From positions 1,612,001 to 1,676,000 of the forward strand of contig NZ_CP042806.1 of assembly GCF_008000815.1 (NCBI RefSeq): DNA of 64,000 bases, given 5' to 3'. How positions within the stretch are numbered: the first letter of the stretch is position 1; each line of letters begins with the position of its first letter. Made by a program: the position numbers and the translations under genes. The notes under the pieces are model-generated. The model was given only the letters and a program-made list of their open reading frames with translations, did no database searches and was not told the origin of the DNA. This document shows, piece by piece, positions 55,608-64,000 of the stretch. The DNA is from Terriglobus albidus (GTDB taxonomy: Bacteria > Acidobacteriota > Terriglobia > Terriglobales > Acidobacteriaceae).

Positions 55608-56666
55608 TCAGTAGGAGCGGTGCTTGAACGGATTGCGCAGGGAACAGGTCACAGATATGCCGGTGGTGTCGTACTTCAGTCTCAGGCTGCGGCTGTAGAA
55701 GCCGGAGATGATGACATTGCGATTCACGGGAATCTCGAGGATGGTATCGACGCCATTATCTTCTGCGAGACTGACACCAACTGCACGCTCTACCCATGCA
55801 TGATTCACCCGCACGGGACGGTAGATCTTCTGGTCGCCGATCGGGAGATTTTCGTAGGCCGAGGCCGTGAAGGCACTGCGGAACGGTAAAAGAAACTGAG
55901 AGCCGGCCTGGAAGTGTGCAATGTGGCCGATGGTCGTGTAGGTCCGTTGAATCTCGCGATCGATCAGACTGGAAGTGTCGCCAATGCCGGTCTCGACAAA
56001 GGGAGCGACCCAATGGGTACTGTAGTCCACCCGGTGGTTGAAGTTGTACGTGACTTGACCGTTGCCGAGGCCGTAGCTGTCAGCTCCCGTAGGAAGGGAC
56101 ATGGTTGCCGAACCTGTATAGGTGAAGGCGCGGCCGAAGTCAGTGGTGTAACGCGCTGCGAGCGAGGTGTCTCCAACGAGGTGACGCAGCGTCTCGAGTT
56201 TGTAGGTCGTCGTGGAAATGATGGAAGGTTCGCTGGCGCTGCCTGGCGGCGGAGGAGCTGCGGTCGTGGTTGTGTTGGCGACGTAGCTGTGGATGCTGAA
56301 GAACGCCGGAACCGAAAGGTCTACGGACCAGTGACGATTGAAGCGATACGCCACGACCGGGGTCGTCATCTGGGTCCATCCAAGGACAGAGTTATGGATC
56401 GAGGAGGAGATGAGACTAAAACTCAGAACGTTGCGATCCTGGGGTTGGAACTGCTCCGGATCATAGCCTTCCCGTGCGACAGCCATTGCCAGTTCAGCAG
56501 CTACTGCATCATCAAGAGCATCATCTGCCGTCGAGCTGGAATTAGTGAGGGAGGAACTGACAGCCGTTGAGGCAGGAACCTGCGCCGATAGGCTCTGTGC
56601 GCGTGCGACAGAGACAAGGCCGATGGGCAACAGGCAAAGACCCGCAATCGTTCGAACGACGTGCAA
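55608..56666 (-). CDS. Putative outer-membrane beta-barrel protein
   Basis: 352 residues. Signal peptide (RTIAGLCLLPIGLVSVARA), a Ser/Thr/Ala-rich stretch, then alternating aromatic-hydrophobic strands (TPVVAYRFNRHWSVDLSVPAFF, YTGSATMSLPTGADSYGLG, HWVAPFVETGIGD) typical of transporter-like or MetA-pathway phenol-degradation-type barrels. Ends with RNPFKHRSY rather than a C-terminal Phe. Function unknown; strands and aromatic belts support outer-membrane location. Confidence 0.7.
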   Translation of the reverse strand: MHVVRTIAGLCLLPIGLVSVARAQSLSAQVPASTAVSSSLTNSSSTADDALDDAVAAELAMAVAREGYDPEQFQPQDRNVLSFSLISSSIHNSVLGWTQMTTPVVAYRFNRHWSVDLSVPAFFSIHSYVANTTTTAAPPPPGSASEPSIISTTTYKLETLRHLVGDTSLAARYTTDFGRAFTYTGSATMSLPTGADSYGLGNGQVTYNFNHRVDYSTHWVAPFVETGIGDTSSLIDREIQRTYTTIGHIAHFQAGSQFLLPFRSAFTASAYENLPIGDQKIYRPVRVNHAWVERAVGVSLAEDNGVDTILEIPVNRNVIISGFYSRSLRLKYDTTGISVTCSLRNPFKHRSY

Positions 56667-56756
56667 ATAGGTACTCCAGGGGGACCTAGAGGAAGGCTAC
56701 CCCGGGGCTGCGGGGAATGGCAACGAAAATCGCGGAGGAGATTTCCTCCGGCTGGT

Positions 56757-56872
56757 TAGAGCATTTTCCCTGTTACTGGGTATCCCGGAAGCGGAGTGGA
56801 GATGCGTTTTCATCGCGGAAAACGCCCATAGATGCGGAAGCCCCACACTACACCTACAGGGAAAATGCTTTA
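56757..56872. repeat. 115-bp MITE-like hairpin element, copy 3
   Basis: Ends TAGAGCATTTTCCCTGT (56757-56773) and ACAGGGAAAATGCTTTA (56856-56872), inner hairpin GCGTTTTC/GAAAACGC, TA at both ends. The right end abuts a duplicated tail of the citrate synthase gene, whose TAA is formed by the last three bases (56870-56872). Confidence 0.9.
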
Positions 56873-56917
56873 GCGCTGTTCGATCGGTGTATACGGCGCC
56901 GGATACTCCGGCCCGAT
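56870..56917 (-). pseudogene. Duplicated 3' tail of the citrate synthase gene
   Basis: Fifteen codons plus TAA read IGPEYPAPYTPIEQR, against IGPEYPATYIPIDQR at the end of the intact gene just upstream. The copy is out of frame with it, begins 5 bp after its stop codon and has diverged at several positions. Confidence 0.85.
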
Positions 56918-56922
56918 GACGG

Positions 56923-58068
56923 TTACCGCTGGTCAATCGGTATGTACGTTGCAGGATACTCCGGCCCGATGTAGTCGGCGCGCGGCCGGATCAGACGGTT
57001 ATCGTCATGCTGCTCAATGACATGCGCTGCCCATCCGGAGATGCGGGAGATGGCAAAGATCGGCGTGAACAGGTCGATGTCGATGCCCAGCATGGTGTAG
57101 GTCGAGGCGGAGTAGAAGTCGACGTTGGCGTTGAGCTTCTTCTCGTTCTTGATGAAGAGCTCGATCTCGCGAGACATGCCGTACCACTTGCTGCCGGTGG
57201 ACTTGGAGAGCTCCTCGCTCATCTTGCGAAGGTGGGTGGCGCGGGGATCTTCCGTCTTATAGACGCGGTGGCCAAAGCCGGAGATCTTCTCCTTACGCGC
57301 GAGCATGTCTTTGACGTACTGAACGGGATCGGCGCCGGCCTTGTCGATGGCGTAGAGCAAGCGCATGGTGGCCTCGTTAGCTCCGCCATGCAGAGGGCCC
57401 TTCAGGGCGCCGATGGCGCCAGTGATGGCAGAGTGCATGTCAGCGAGGGTAGCGGCGATGACGCGGGCGGCGAAGGTGGAGGCGTTGAGCTCGTGGTCGG
57501 CGTGGAGGATCAGGGCTACGTCGAAGGTGCGGATTGCGGTCTCGGTCGGTTTCTCGCCATTCAGCATCCACAGGAAGTTTGCGGCATGCGAGAGCGATTT
57601 ATCGGCCTCGACCACAGGTTTTCCTTTTCGAATGCGATCGAACGCCGCAACAATCATCGCGATCTGCGCGGTGAGACGGAAGGCCTTGATGACGTTGGCG
57701 TCGTGCATCACGCTCTTCTCATCGGGGTCATTGCCTTCGGGATACATGGAAAGCAGACTGACGGCGGTGCGCAGCACCTCCATCGGAGTTGCATCCTTCG
57801 GGACGGTCTTCAGGAACTCGATGACAGCCGGAGGCAGGCTGCGTGCCTCGGCGAGACTCTTCGCAAAGTCAGCCAGCTCACTCTTCGAGGGCAGCTTGCC
57901 AAACCAGAGAAGATAAGTGACCTCTTCGAAGGTGGACTTCGGAGCCAGCTCATGAATATCGATTCCCCGGTAGGACAGAACGCCCGCGTCGCCGTCGATC
58001 CAGCAGATGCCAGAGTTCGCGGCAATAATGCCTTCCAGGCCTTTGGGTGCGGCGGTCATCGTGGTCAT
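56923..58068 (-). CDS. gltA: Citrate synthase
   Basis: 381 residues, the short type I-like citrate synthase common in Gram-positives and Acidobacteriota. Active-site His in GPLHGGANEA and SGFGHRVYKT, and Asp in NVDFYSAS. Condenses oxaloacetate with acetyl-CoA to open the TCA cycle. A related methylcitrate synthase cannot be fully excluded, but no prp genes are near. A duplicated fragment of its own 3' end follows it. Confidence 0.93.
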   Translation of the reverse strand: MTTMTAAPKGLEGIIAANSGICWIDGDAGVLSYRGIDIHELAPKSTFEEVTYLLWFGKLPSKSELADFAKSLAEARSLPPAVIEFLKTVPKDATPMEVLRTAVSLLSMYPEGNDPDEKSVMHDANVIKAFRLTAQIAMIVAAFDRIRKGKPVVEADKSLSHAANFLWMLNGEKPTETAIRTFDVALILHADHELNASTFAARVIAATLADMHSAITGAIGALKGPLHGGANEATMRLLYAIDKAGADPVQYVKDMLARKEKISGFGHRVYKTEDPRATHLRKMSEELSKSTGSKWYGMSREIELFIKNEKKLNANVDFYSASTYTMLGIDIDLFTPIFAISRISGWAAHVIEQHDDNRLIRPRADYIGPEYPATYIPIDQR

Positions 58069-58138
58069 GCTGAACTCTACTCCCGTGAGGAAACGTAAAT
58101 TTAGTACTAACGGTTATAGCGCAGCGCCGCGAGGATTG

Positions 58139-59176
58139 TCATGACGGTTGTGCGAATACCGGCCCAAATGTGCGATTTACGGCGTAGGCTTGCATGTCGA
58201 CCGGAAGGGGCTCTCCGGACAGTTGCAGACCGATGGCGCGGGCGGTTGCGGCAGCGAGCTGGATCCCATTGCGATAGTGGCCTGTGGCGGCGTAGAGGCC
58301 TTCTTCGATAGCGCCGATCAGCGGCATGCCGTCGTGGGTCGCCGGCCGAAGACCGGCCCATGTTTCGACGATGGGCGCCTGCGCTGCCGGTGGAAACAGT
58401 TTCACGGCGCGGGCTTTCAGGGCAGCGATGTCGGCGCTGTGTACGGTCTTGTCGTAGCCCGCATCTTCGATGGTGGCGCCGATGACCACACGTCCGTCGC
58501 CTCGTGGAATCAGGTAGATCTCCGGTGTGCGCACGACGGTATCGAGCGGTGCATCCATCTCGACGGCCATCATCTGGCCTTTGCGGGGGAAGACGGGAAG
58601 ATTGCCCGGCCCGGCCCAGCTCCCGGTGCAGAGGACGACGCGGTAGGCGAGGATGTCGCCGCTGCCGCTCTGCAGCCGCCATCCGGCGCCGTCGCGCGCG
58701 AGCGTGTCGATCGCGCAGTGGGATCGTATTGAGACGTCTGTATTGGCGCATGCAGCTTGGAGAGCTGCGCCGAGGTCGCGCGGATCGAGTGAACCTTCCA
58801 CTTGGAGTGCCCAGGCGTGTCCCTCGGGAGAGAGGCCGATCTCTTTCAGCGTATTAAGGGCCTCCAGGGAGGAGCTGCCTTCGTGGGAGCCCTGCAGGGC
58901 ACGATGGGTGCGGATGGGAACGCTCAGAGCACTTTGTTGTTCGATGCGCGCAAGGAACTCGGGATAGAGCTCGCGCGACCAGGCGGAGAGCGGCCACAGA
59001 GGAGCGGGGTTTTCCGGGTCGTCAACGGCGAGCATACCGCCGGCAGCCCAGCTCGCCTCCCTGACCGGATCGCTTTTGTCGGCGACAGCGACTGAAAGCC
59101 CGCGGCTGCGAAGCTCCAGCGCGACGGCCAGCCCAATGACTCCTGCTCCTACGACGGCTACATCTACCTGCTGCAT
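58139..59176 (-). CDS. thiO: Glycine oxidase ThiO-like FAD enzyme
   Basis: 345 residues of the DAO family. FAD-binding VAVVGAGVIGLAVALEL at the N-terminus, REASWAAGGML (flavin loop), RPATHDGMPLIG and ATGHYRNGIQLA at the C-terminus, all typical of ThiO. Oxidises glycine to dehydroglycine (iminoacetate) for the thiazole of thiamine. No other thi gene is next to it. It is 70 bp upstream of citrate synthase in the same direction and may be cotranscribed with nothing else. Confidence 0.88.
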   Translation of the reverse strand: MQQVDVAVVGAGVIGLAVALELRSRGLSVAVADKSDPVREASWAAGGMLAVDDPENPAPLWPLSAWSRELYPEFLARIEQQSALSVPIRTHRALQGSHEGSSSLEALNTLKEIGLSPEGHAWALQVEGSLDPRDLGAALQAACANTDVSIRSHCAIDTLARDGAGWRLQSGSGDILAYRVVLCTGSWAGPGNLPVFPRKGQMMAVEMDAPLDTVVRTPEIYLIPRGDGRVVIGATIEDAGYDKTVHSADIAALKARAVKLFPPAAQAPIVETWAGLRPATHDGMPLIGAIEEGLYAATGHYRNGIQLAAATARAIGLQLSGEPLPVDMQAYAVNRTFGPVFAQPS

Positions 59177-59260
59177 ACGGTCATTGTAGAAACTCGTCTA
59201 TCTCAGCGGGCGGGGCAAGGCTATACTTTGCCCCAAGGCTAAGGAGAACTTAGGACGCAT

Positions 59261-60061
59261 ATGAGTGAAGAAATTGAACAGAGGCAGATGTCCGGAGCTT
59301 TTATTGCGGTGGTCTTCATCGCCTTGGCGCTGGGGATCGCCTCGCTGATCTGGTGCTACGGGCTGCAGAACCACCTCGGCGAGGCGGAGAAGAATCTGGC
59401 CGCGGCCAAAGCAGCGAACGCTGATCTGAACGACAAGCTCACGGCGACGAATGCACGCCTGAAAGCCGCCACGGAGACTCTGGGAGCCAGCGTCGGTTTG
59501 ACGCAGCGACAGCTTGAGCAGCGCGCGCAGAGCATTCTGGCGGCGCAGAAGGCTGCCGACGCGAAGCTGATCGCCGCACAGGAGGCGACGGACAAGCAGG
59601 TAAGCGCGGTATCGAGCGAAGTAAGCGGTGTGAAGACGGATGTGGGCGGCGTGAAGACAGATGTCGCCAGCACCAAAGCCGATCTGGACACCACCAAAAG
59701 CCAGCTGCAGCGCGTTGTCGGCGACGCCGGCGTGATGAGCGGACTGATTGCGAAGAACCACGACGAGCTGGAGATTCTGAAGCACAAGGGTGACCGCAGC
59801 TATTTCGAGTTCACGCTGCAGAAGGGCGGCCAGCCGACACTGCTGTCGACCATCAAGGTGCAGCTGAAGAAGGTCGACCAGAAGAAGGGCAAGTACACGA
59901 TGGTGATCTCGTCCGATGACCGCAATATCGAAAAGAAGGACAAGACGATCATGGAGCCGGTGCAGTTCTACTCCGGCAAGAGTCCGGCATTGTTTGAGAT
60001 TGTGGTGAACAGTGTGGCGAAGAACCAGATCAGCGGGTATCTGTCGACGCCGAAGAGCTAG
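59261..60061 (+). CDS. Membrane-anchored coiled-coil protein, unknown function
   Basis: 266 residues. Transmembrane helix near the N-terminus (AFIAVVFIALALGIASLIWCYG), a long Ala/Lys/Asp/Gln coiled coil with short repeats (SGVKTDVGGVKTDVASTKAD) and a C-terminal beta domain (YFEFTLQKGGQPTLLSTIKV ... SPALFEIVVNSV). The layout suggests a periplasmic sensor or scaffold. No family assigned. Ribosome site AAGGAG. Confidence 0.7.
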   Translation: MSEEIEQRQMSGAFIAVVFIALALGIASLIWCYGLQNHLGEAEKNLAAAKAANADLNDKLTATNARLKAATETLGASVGLTQRQLEQRAQSILAAQKAADAKLIAAQEATDKQVSAVSSEVSGVKTDVGGVKTDVASTKADLDTTKSQLQRVVGDAGVMSGLIAKNHDELEILKHKGDRSYFEFTLQKGGQPTLLSTIKVQLKKVDQKKGKYTMVISSDDRNIEKKDKTIMEPVQFYSGKSPALFEIVVNSVAKNQISGYLSTPKS

Positions 60062-60104
60062 ATGGATGTAGTTTGAGTCGGCGGAGTTTCGAAGGCAACC
60101 GTCT

Positions 60105-60248
60105 GGTATCAGCGGGCTTCAGCCCGCTGATACCGACCTTGCAAAAGAAGGGCTTTTAGCCCTGGGCTGTTTCTGTTCAGCAGAACAAAAGCCCAGGGCT
60201 AAAGCCCATTTCTTTATGGATCGTTATACCTTGGGCTGAAGCCCAAGG
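60105..60248. repeat. Three consecutive strong hairpins
   Basis: (1) GGTATCAGCGGGCT-TC-AGCCCGCTGATACC, 60105-60134; (2) GGGCTTTTAGCCCTGGGCT ... AGCCCAGGGCTAAAGCCC, 60150-60207, with an inner TTCTG/CAGAA; (3) CCTTGGGCT-GA-AGCCCAAGG, 60229-60248. They lie between two convergent genes. A CCTTGGG/CCCAAGG stem also occurs within 53331-53465. Confidence 0.85.
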
Positions 60249-60273
60249 CTCCCACCGTATTCGAGTTGTATGG

Positions 60274-60855
60274 CTACTTCAGCTCGGCCACGATGGGGTC
60301 GTAGTGGTAGGGCGCGATCTTGACTGCGGCGTGCTTGCTCTGATCCCAGGTCTGCTGGGTGGCATCGCGGAAGCCGAGGAGGACCAGGCCCTCCTTGTCG
60401 CTCATGCCGGGGACTTCGGTCTCGCGCAGCAGTAGAGGCTTGCCGTCAGCGGCTTCTTTCACCTTCGGGAAGGCCGTGAAGGTGGCCGGGACATCGTCCT
60501 TTTCGACGGCGCTTGTCAGTAGCTCTGACCCATCGGGCATGGTGAGTGCTCCGGTGAGGTCTTTCACAAAGACCGGAGTGTTGAGGTTGTTGTGCACCTT
60601 CACCATCGCCAGGACGTAGAGGGTGTTTTCGTTGGTGTCGGTCTTGCCGAGCAGCTTCAGTGTCCCCACGTCGTTGGAGTAGGTAACGGTCGTCGGCACT
60701 GCGGCGACGTGGGTCACGCTCACTTTTGCCGGTGCATGCGGGCTGCGGACATAGATCCCGATGCCGACCGCGGCAAGAACCACGAAGGCAATGGCGATGG
60801 GCCACAGAAAGTGACGGAAAGGTCGGTGGGTCTGGTGAAACTTAATTTCGTGCAT
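60274..60855 (-). CDS. Membrane-anchored protein of unknown function
   Basis: 193 residues. Transmembrane helix (FLWPIAIAFVVLAAVGIGIYV, about 16-36) and a periplasmic beta domain (VPTTVTYSNDVGTLKLLG ... YVLAMVKVHNNLNTPVFVKDLTGAL) resembling DUF-type immunoglobulin-like domains. No motif assigned. It follows the PolX gene by 6 bp, probably in the same transcript. Confidence 0.65.
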   Translation of the reverse strand: MHEIKFHQTHRPFRHFLWPIAIAFVVLAAVGIGIYVRSPHAPAKVSVTHVAAVPTTVTYSNDVGTLKLLGKTDTNENTLYVLAMVKVHNNLNTPVFVKDLTGALTMPDGSELLTSAVEKDDVPATFTAFPKVKEAADGKPLLLRETEVPGMSDKEGLVLLGFRDATQQTWDQSKHAAVKIAPYHYDPIVAELK

Positions 60856-60861
60856 CGTTCC

Positions 60862-62604
60862 TCACGGCCTGGGTCGTAACGCCGCAAGAAACTCCTCCGG
60901 CGAGTAGGTATTGATTACGTCGGCCGGTGTAAGCCAGGCGCGGCGCAGTTGGGTGATGCCAAAGGGCATCTGTTCGAAATCGGAGACAGCGTGCGCATCT
61001 GTATTGACGGAGATGCGGCAGCCAAGTTCCTTCGCAAGGCGCAGATTGCGGTCACTGAGATCGAGGCGAGGCATGCCGGCGTTGTGCTCCACCATGACGC
61101 CGAGCTCGGCGCAGCGCCGCAGCACGCGCTCCAGATCGAAGGTATAGGCTTCGCGCGCCATCACCTTGCGTCCGGTCGGATGTCCGAGAATGCGCAGATA
61201 CGGATTTTCGACGGCACGCAGGATGCGGGCCGTCATCTCCTCATACGGCTGATTGAAGAGCGTGTGGACAGAGCCGATGACGACATCCATCTGTGCCAGC
61301 GTGCTGTCTTCCAGATCGAGCGCGCCGTCGCCGAGAATATCGACCTCGATGCCGGCGAAGACACGGATGCGGCCTTCCAACTCGCGGTCAACCTCGCGGA
61401 TGGCGGCGATATGTTCCAGTGCCCGCGCATCGTCAAGGCCGTTGGTCATGGCGAGGTTCTTGGTGTGGTCGGTGATGGCGAGGAACTTGTAGCCCTTGGC
61501 GAGGGCGCCTTCGGCCATCTCGCGGATGGTCTGCCGGCCGTCGCTGGCGATGGTATGGGAGTGCACATCGCCGCGAATATCGGCGAGTTCGATCAGACGG
61601 GGAAGGGTGTGAGCCTGGGCGGCTTCGATCTCGCCGTTGTTCTCGCGCAGTTCGGGTGGAATGTAGTCGAGGCCGAGGGCGTTGTAGATCTCCTGCTCGG
61701 TGGCCGAGGCAACGATCGAGCTGTCGTCCATGCGGGCAAGTGCGTATTCGCTGAGGGTGTAACCCATCTTGATGGCCCGCTGGCGAAGTGCGACGTTGTG
61801 CATCTTGGAGCCGGTAAAGTATTGCAGTGCGGCGCCGTAACTGCTTTTGGGGAGCATCCGCACATCCACCTGCAGGCCGTTGCGCATGTTGAAGCTCACC
61901 TTGTTCTGGCCTTTTGCAATGAGGTTCGCAATCAGCGGGAGAGCGGCGACGTGATCGACGACCGCGGCGACGCAGTCGGGTTCACAGGCAGGCCCCGTGA
62001 CAAGGAGATCGAGGTCGCCGACGGTCTCGCGGCCGCGGCGCAGCGAGCCGGCCGGGGTGACGGTGTCGATGCCGGGAAACTCGCGGATGAGCGCGGCGAT
62101 GCGCTCCGCGGTGGCAGTGGCATCGTCGATGCGGTAGCGACCGGTGTTCTTGCGGAAGTCCTCAATGCCCTTGAGGATCTTGTCGACCTGCTTCTGCCCA
62201 AAGCGCGGCAGATCATTTAGCTTGCCTTCTTTGGCGGCGGTCTCCAGGCTGTCGATATCGGCGACGCCAAGGGCGCTCCAGATGAGGGCGACGGTCTTCG
62301 GACCCATGCCGGGGAGCTTCAGCAGCTCAAGCATGGTGGACCGGTACTTGGCCAGCAGCTCCTCCCGCAGGGGCATGGAGCCGGACTTAACCAGGTCGAC
62401 AATGTTCGACGCCATACTTTTGCCGATGCCGGCAATGGCAAGCAGTTGTTTCGGTTCGTCGACGAGCGTGGCGAGCTGCGTGGTCTGCTGCTCGACGGCT
62501 TCAGCGGCGCGGCGATAGCTGCGAATGCGGAATGGGTCGGCAGCGTCGATCTCTAGTAGATCGGCGGTCTCATCCAACAGGCGGGCGATTGTGACGTTTT
62601 CCAT
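60862..62604 (-). CDS. polX: DNA polymerase X family / PHP 3'-5' exonuclease PolX
   Basis: 580 residues, standard for bacterial PolX (about 570). N-terminal helix-hairpin-helix (AIAGIGKSMASNIVDL, LPGMGPKTVALIW), nucleotidyltransferase core with catalytic Asp pair in SLRRGRETVGDLDLLV, and C-terminal PHP domain (RGDVHSHTIASDGRQT ... FLAITDHTKN). Gap-filling polymerase in base-excision repair with proofreading. Confidence 0.95.
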   Translation of the reverse strand: MENVTIARLLDETADLLEIDAADPFRIRSYRRAAEAVEQQTTQLATLVDEPKQLLAIAGIGKSMASNIVDLVKSGSMPLREELLAKYRSTMLELLKLPGMGPKTVALIWSALGVADIDSLETAAKEGKLNDLPRFGQKQVDKILKGIEDFRKNTGRYRIDDATATAERIAALIREFPGIDTVTPAGSLRRGRETVGDLDLLVTGPACEPDCVAAVVDHVAALPLIANLIAKGQNKVSFNMRNGLQVDVRMLPKSSYGAALQYFTGSKMHNVALRQRAIKMGYTLSEYALARMDDSSIVASATEQEIYNALGLDYIPPELRENNGEIEAAQAHTLPRLIELADIRGDVHSHTIASDGRQTIREMAEGALAKGYKFLAITDHTKNLAMTNGLDDARALEHIAAIREVDRELEGRIRVFAGIEVDILGDGALDLEDSTLAQMDVVIGSVHTLFNQPYEEMTARILRAVENPYLRILGHPTGRKVMAREAYTFDLERVLRRCAELGVMVEHNAGMPRLDLSDRNLRLAKELGCRISVNTDAHAVSDFEQMPFGITQLRRAWLTPADVINTYSPEEFLAALRPRP

Positions 62605-62690
62605 GAATCAAAAGCGGACAAGGCTTGGACAAAGCCCTGTCCGCTAGTATGCACCGTGCGGTACAGCTATGAGAAAACTCTGCTCGTCGG

Positions 62691-62909
62691 CTAGGACGCT
62701 TCTTTTAGCCGTGTGACCTGGTCGGCCTGGGGGCCTTTCTGGCCTTCAATAATGTCGAACTCGACCTCGTCGCCCTCTTTGAGGCTCTTATAACCTTCAA
62801 GCTGAATCGAGCTGTAGTGGACAAACACGTCCGGGCCATCGTCCCGGCCCAGGAACCCGTAGCCCTTCGCGTTATTGAACCACTTCACTTTGCCCTTGTA
62901 ATGTGCCAC
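62691..62909 (-). CDS. Cold-shock protein, CspA family
   Basis: 72 residues from GTG 62909. RNA-binding motifs [11 protein letters not shown] (RNP1, K-GFGFI in relatives) and DVFVHYSSI (RNP2). Single OB-fold RNA/DNA chaperone. The frame is open to 63014, but the upstream part has no csp similarity. The leader between the Nudix gene and this start may be regulatory, as is usual for csp mRNAs. Confidence 0.93.
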   Translation of the reverse strand: MAHYKGKVKWFNNAKGYGFLGRDDGPDVFVHYSSIQLEGYKSLKEGDEVEFDIIEGQKGPQADQVTRLKEAS

Positions 62910-63055
62910 GTTCGTCGAACCTCGCGGGAGGGAAGTCTGCTCGGGAACGAATGAACCCGCGCGTGATCGGTATGACGCGGATGAGGGGCAGGAAGGTTTT
63001 CTGAGGGAATACAACGGGCGGGAAGTGGCCTTCCCGCCTGAGAGTGGATTGATGT

Positions 63056-63670
63056 CTAGGCTTTGCCGGTGCGCCGCAGCGCTTCGTAGATGGAGATGCC
63101 GATGATGGTCTTTCCGTCGTGAATCTGGCCTTCATTGCGCATCTTCAACAATTCAGACAGACGGATGCGAAGGATTTCGATCTTCTCATCGTCTTCGGGC
63201 TGGGCCTCACCGTCGGTCAGATTGGTGGCGAGGTAGATCTCCATCCACTCACCCAGGAAACCTGGGCTGGCGTAGTAGCGGACCAGCTTCTTCCAGGTAC
63301 GGGCACGGTAGCCGGTCTCCTCGATCATCTCGCGTTTCGCGGCGGCCAAGGGCTTCTCGTCAGCTTCACGCCGGCCGGCGGGGAGCTCCAGCAGGAACTG
63401 TTGCGCCGCCTGACGATACTGCCGCTCCATGATGATGTAGGGATCACGCTTTGATTGGCGGTCGTCGACGGCGAGAATGACGACCGATCCGTTGTGACGG
63501 ATGATCTCCCGGTTGGAGACGATGCCGCCCGGCTCCTCTACGGTTTCAGACCATACCTTGAAGAGCGGACCATCGTACGCCAGCTTCTGTTCGAGGAGTT
63601 TTGCCTTGCCGGAACGTCGCGCCGGAGCCTTTTTCGCGGGTGTTCGTTTCGCGGATGTTTTGGTCGCCAT
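63056..63670 (-). CDS. nudF: Nudix hydrolase, ADP-ribose pyrophosphatase-like
   Basis: 204 residues from ATG 63670. Nudix box [23 protein letters not shown] fits G-x5-E-x7-REUxEExGU (shown in parts: [17 protein letters not shown]), with [17 protein letters not shown] after it, as in NudF. The N-terminal 25 residues are Lys/Ala-rich. Hydrolyses ADP-ribose or similar sugar nucleotides. Confidence 0.9.
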   Translation of the reverse strand: MATKTSAKRTPAKKAPARRSGKAKLLEQKLAYDGPLFKVWSETVEEPGGIVSNREIIRHNGSVVILAVDDRQSKRDPYIIMERQYRQAAQQFLLELPAGRREADEKPLAAAKREMIEETGYRARTWKKLVRYYASPGFLGEWMEIYLATNLTDGEAQPEDDEKIEILRIRLSELLKMRNEGQIHDGKTIIGISIYEALRRTGKA

Positions 63671-63855
63671 AAAACTAAACCTAACACTCTGCATCGCCGG
63701 GGCGGGCTGATGAATCTAACCGTGCAACGCGAATTTATGACGCACCAGCTGACAAAACTCGTACGGCGAACGTCTCTTCTTTACTGTGAAAGTTTGGAAA
63801 ACGGATCGTGTCGGTATGCGAGACTCATCTGTGTGCCTCTGCACGAGTAATCTCC

Positions 63856-64000
63856 ATGCGGTCTGAGTGTTACCCCATCACGGTGCTGCCCGGCGTCTCG
63901 CGTCTGTTTCGCGAGTATCTTGCCCATTGGGACAATCCCATTCTTGCTGAGAGCTTCGGCGGCCATCCGGCCGATACGGCCTGGCGCGATAAGGCGCCCG
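63856..64000 (+). CDS. bshC: BshC-like bacillithiol synthase N-terminus, cut by window edge
   Basis: Open frame from ATG 63856 to the window end: MRSECYPITVLPGVSRLFRE, then YLAHWDNPILAESFGG. The opening LPGVSRLFREYL resembles the start of BshC, which adds cysteine to GlcN-malate to make bacillithiol. Only 48 residues are visible, so the identification is tentative. Confidence 0.55.
   Translation, partial: MRSECYPITVLPGVSRLFREYLAHWDNPILAESFGGHPADTAWRDKAP

Noticed and set aside
60949-62220. 423-codon plus-strand frame opposite polX
   Set aside because: Mirror frame of a clear PolX gene with no ribosome site or domain.

Overview
The window looks like chromosome from an Acidobacteriota member of class Terriglobia (Terriglobus/Edaphobacter/Granulicella type). 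The support is a TIGR03435 soil-associated protein, a remnant of an ADOP-type FtsX permease, an ATP synthase operon with two b subunits but no a or c subunit, GC-rich coding sequence and many dispersed hairpin repeats of the sort common in that group. Placement below the phylum is inference. I saw no tRNA, rRNA or CRISPR array.

Layout. 1-4.3 kb: 3' end of a pqqE-like radical SAM gene, a DegT-type PLP aminotransferase and the hfq-hflX pair. 4.9-11.2 kb: F1Fo ATP synthase operon (b, b with signal peptide, delta, alpha, gamma, beta, epsilon) closed by a strong terminator. 11.3-20.2 kb: accessory genes, including a lipid-free membrane-anchored unknown, a TIGR03435 protein, a DinB-like protein whose only full-length start is CTG, a low-GC orphan PBP2, a secreted thioredoxin/TPR protein and a low-GC beta-helix protein. 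20.3-26.4 kb: signalling block with a periplasmic propeller/Y_Y_Y diguanylate cyclase bounded by two copies of a 115-bp repeat, then a KaiC-like ATPase coupled to a histidine kinase with a pseudo-receiver. 26.8-38.1 kb: secreted and envelope proteins (EF-hand-like protein, GDSL lipoprotein, AsmA-like protein, propeller-phosphoesterase, two GT39-type mannosyltransferase-like paralogues). 38.2-40.2 kb: Ppx/GppA and SixA phosphatases, overlapping tail to tail. 40.3-43.0 kb: insertion-sequence island, an IS481 element inside a palindromic repeat followed by an IS630 element with a -1 frameshift signal. 43.1-47.5 kb: four-gene minus-strand operon (polytopic membrane protein, methyltransferase, M1 peptidase, membrane protein). 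47.7-64 kb: GH57 glucan branching-type enzyme, BON lipoprotein, ytxH/ytxG-like pair, mnmA and cysteine desulfurase (the tRNA thiolation pair), secreted DinB protein, outer-membrane protein, citrate synthase, glycine oxidase (thiO), two membrane-anchored unknowns, PolX, cold-shock protein, Nudix hydrolase and the start of a bshC-like gene.

The most unusual material is non-coding or at gene boundaries: three copies of a MITE-like hairpin element with compensatory changes between copies, one pair of which supplies both the start region and the stop codon of the diguanylate cyclase gene; a duplicated 3' tail of the citrate synthase gene beside the third copy; an IS481 element sitting in the loop of a palindrome with an 8-bp target duplication; and two genes that appear to start at CTG behind a perfect Shine-Dalgarno sequence.
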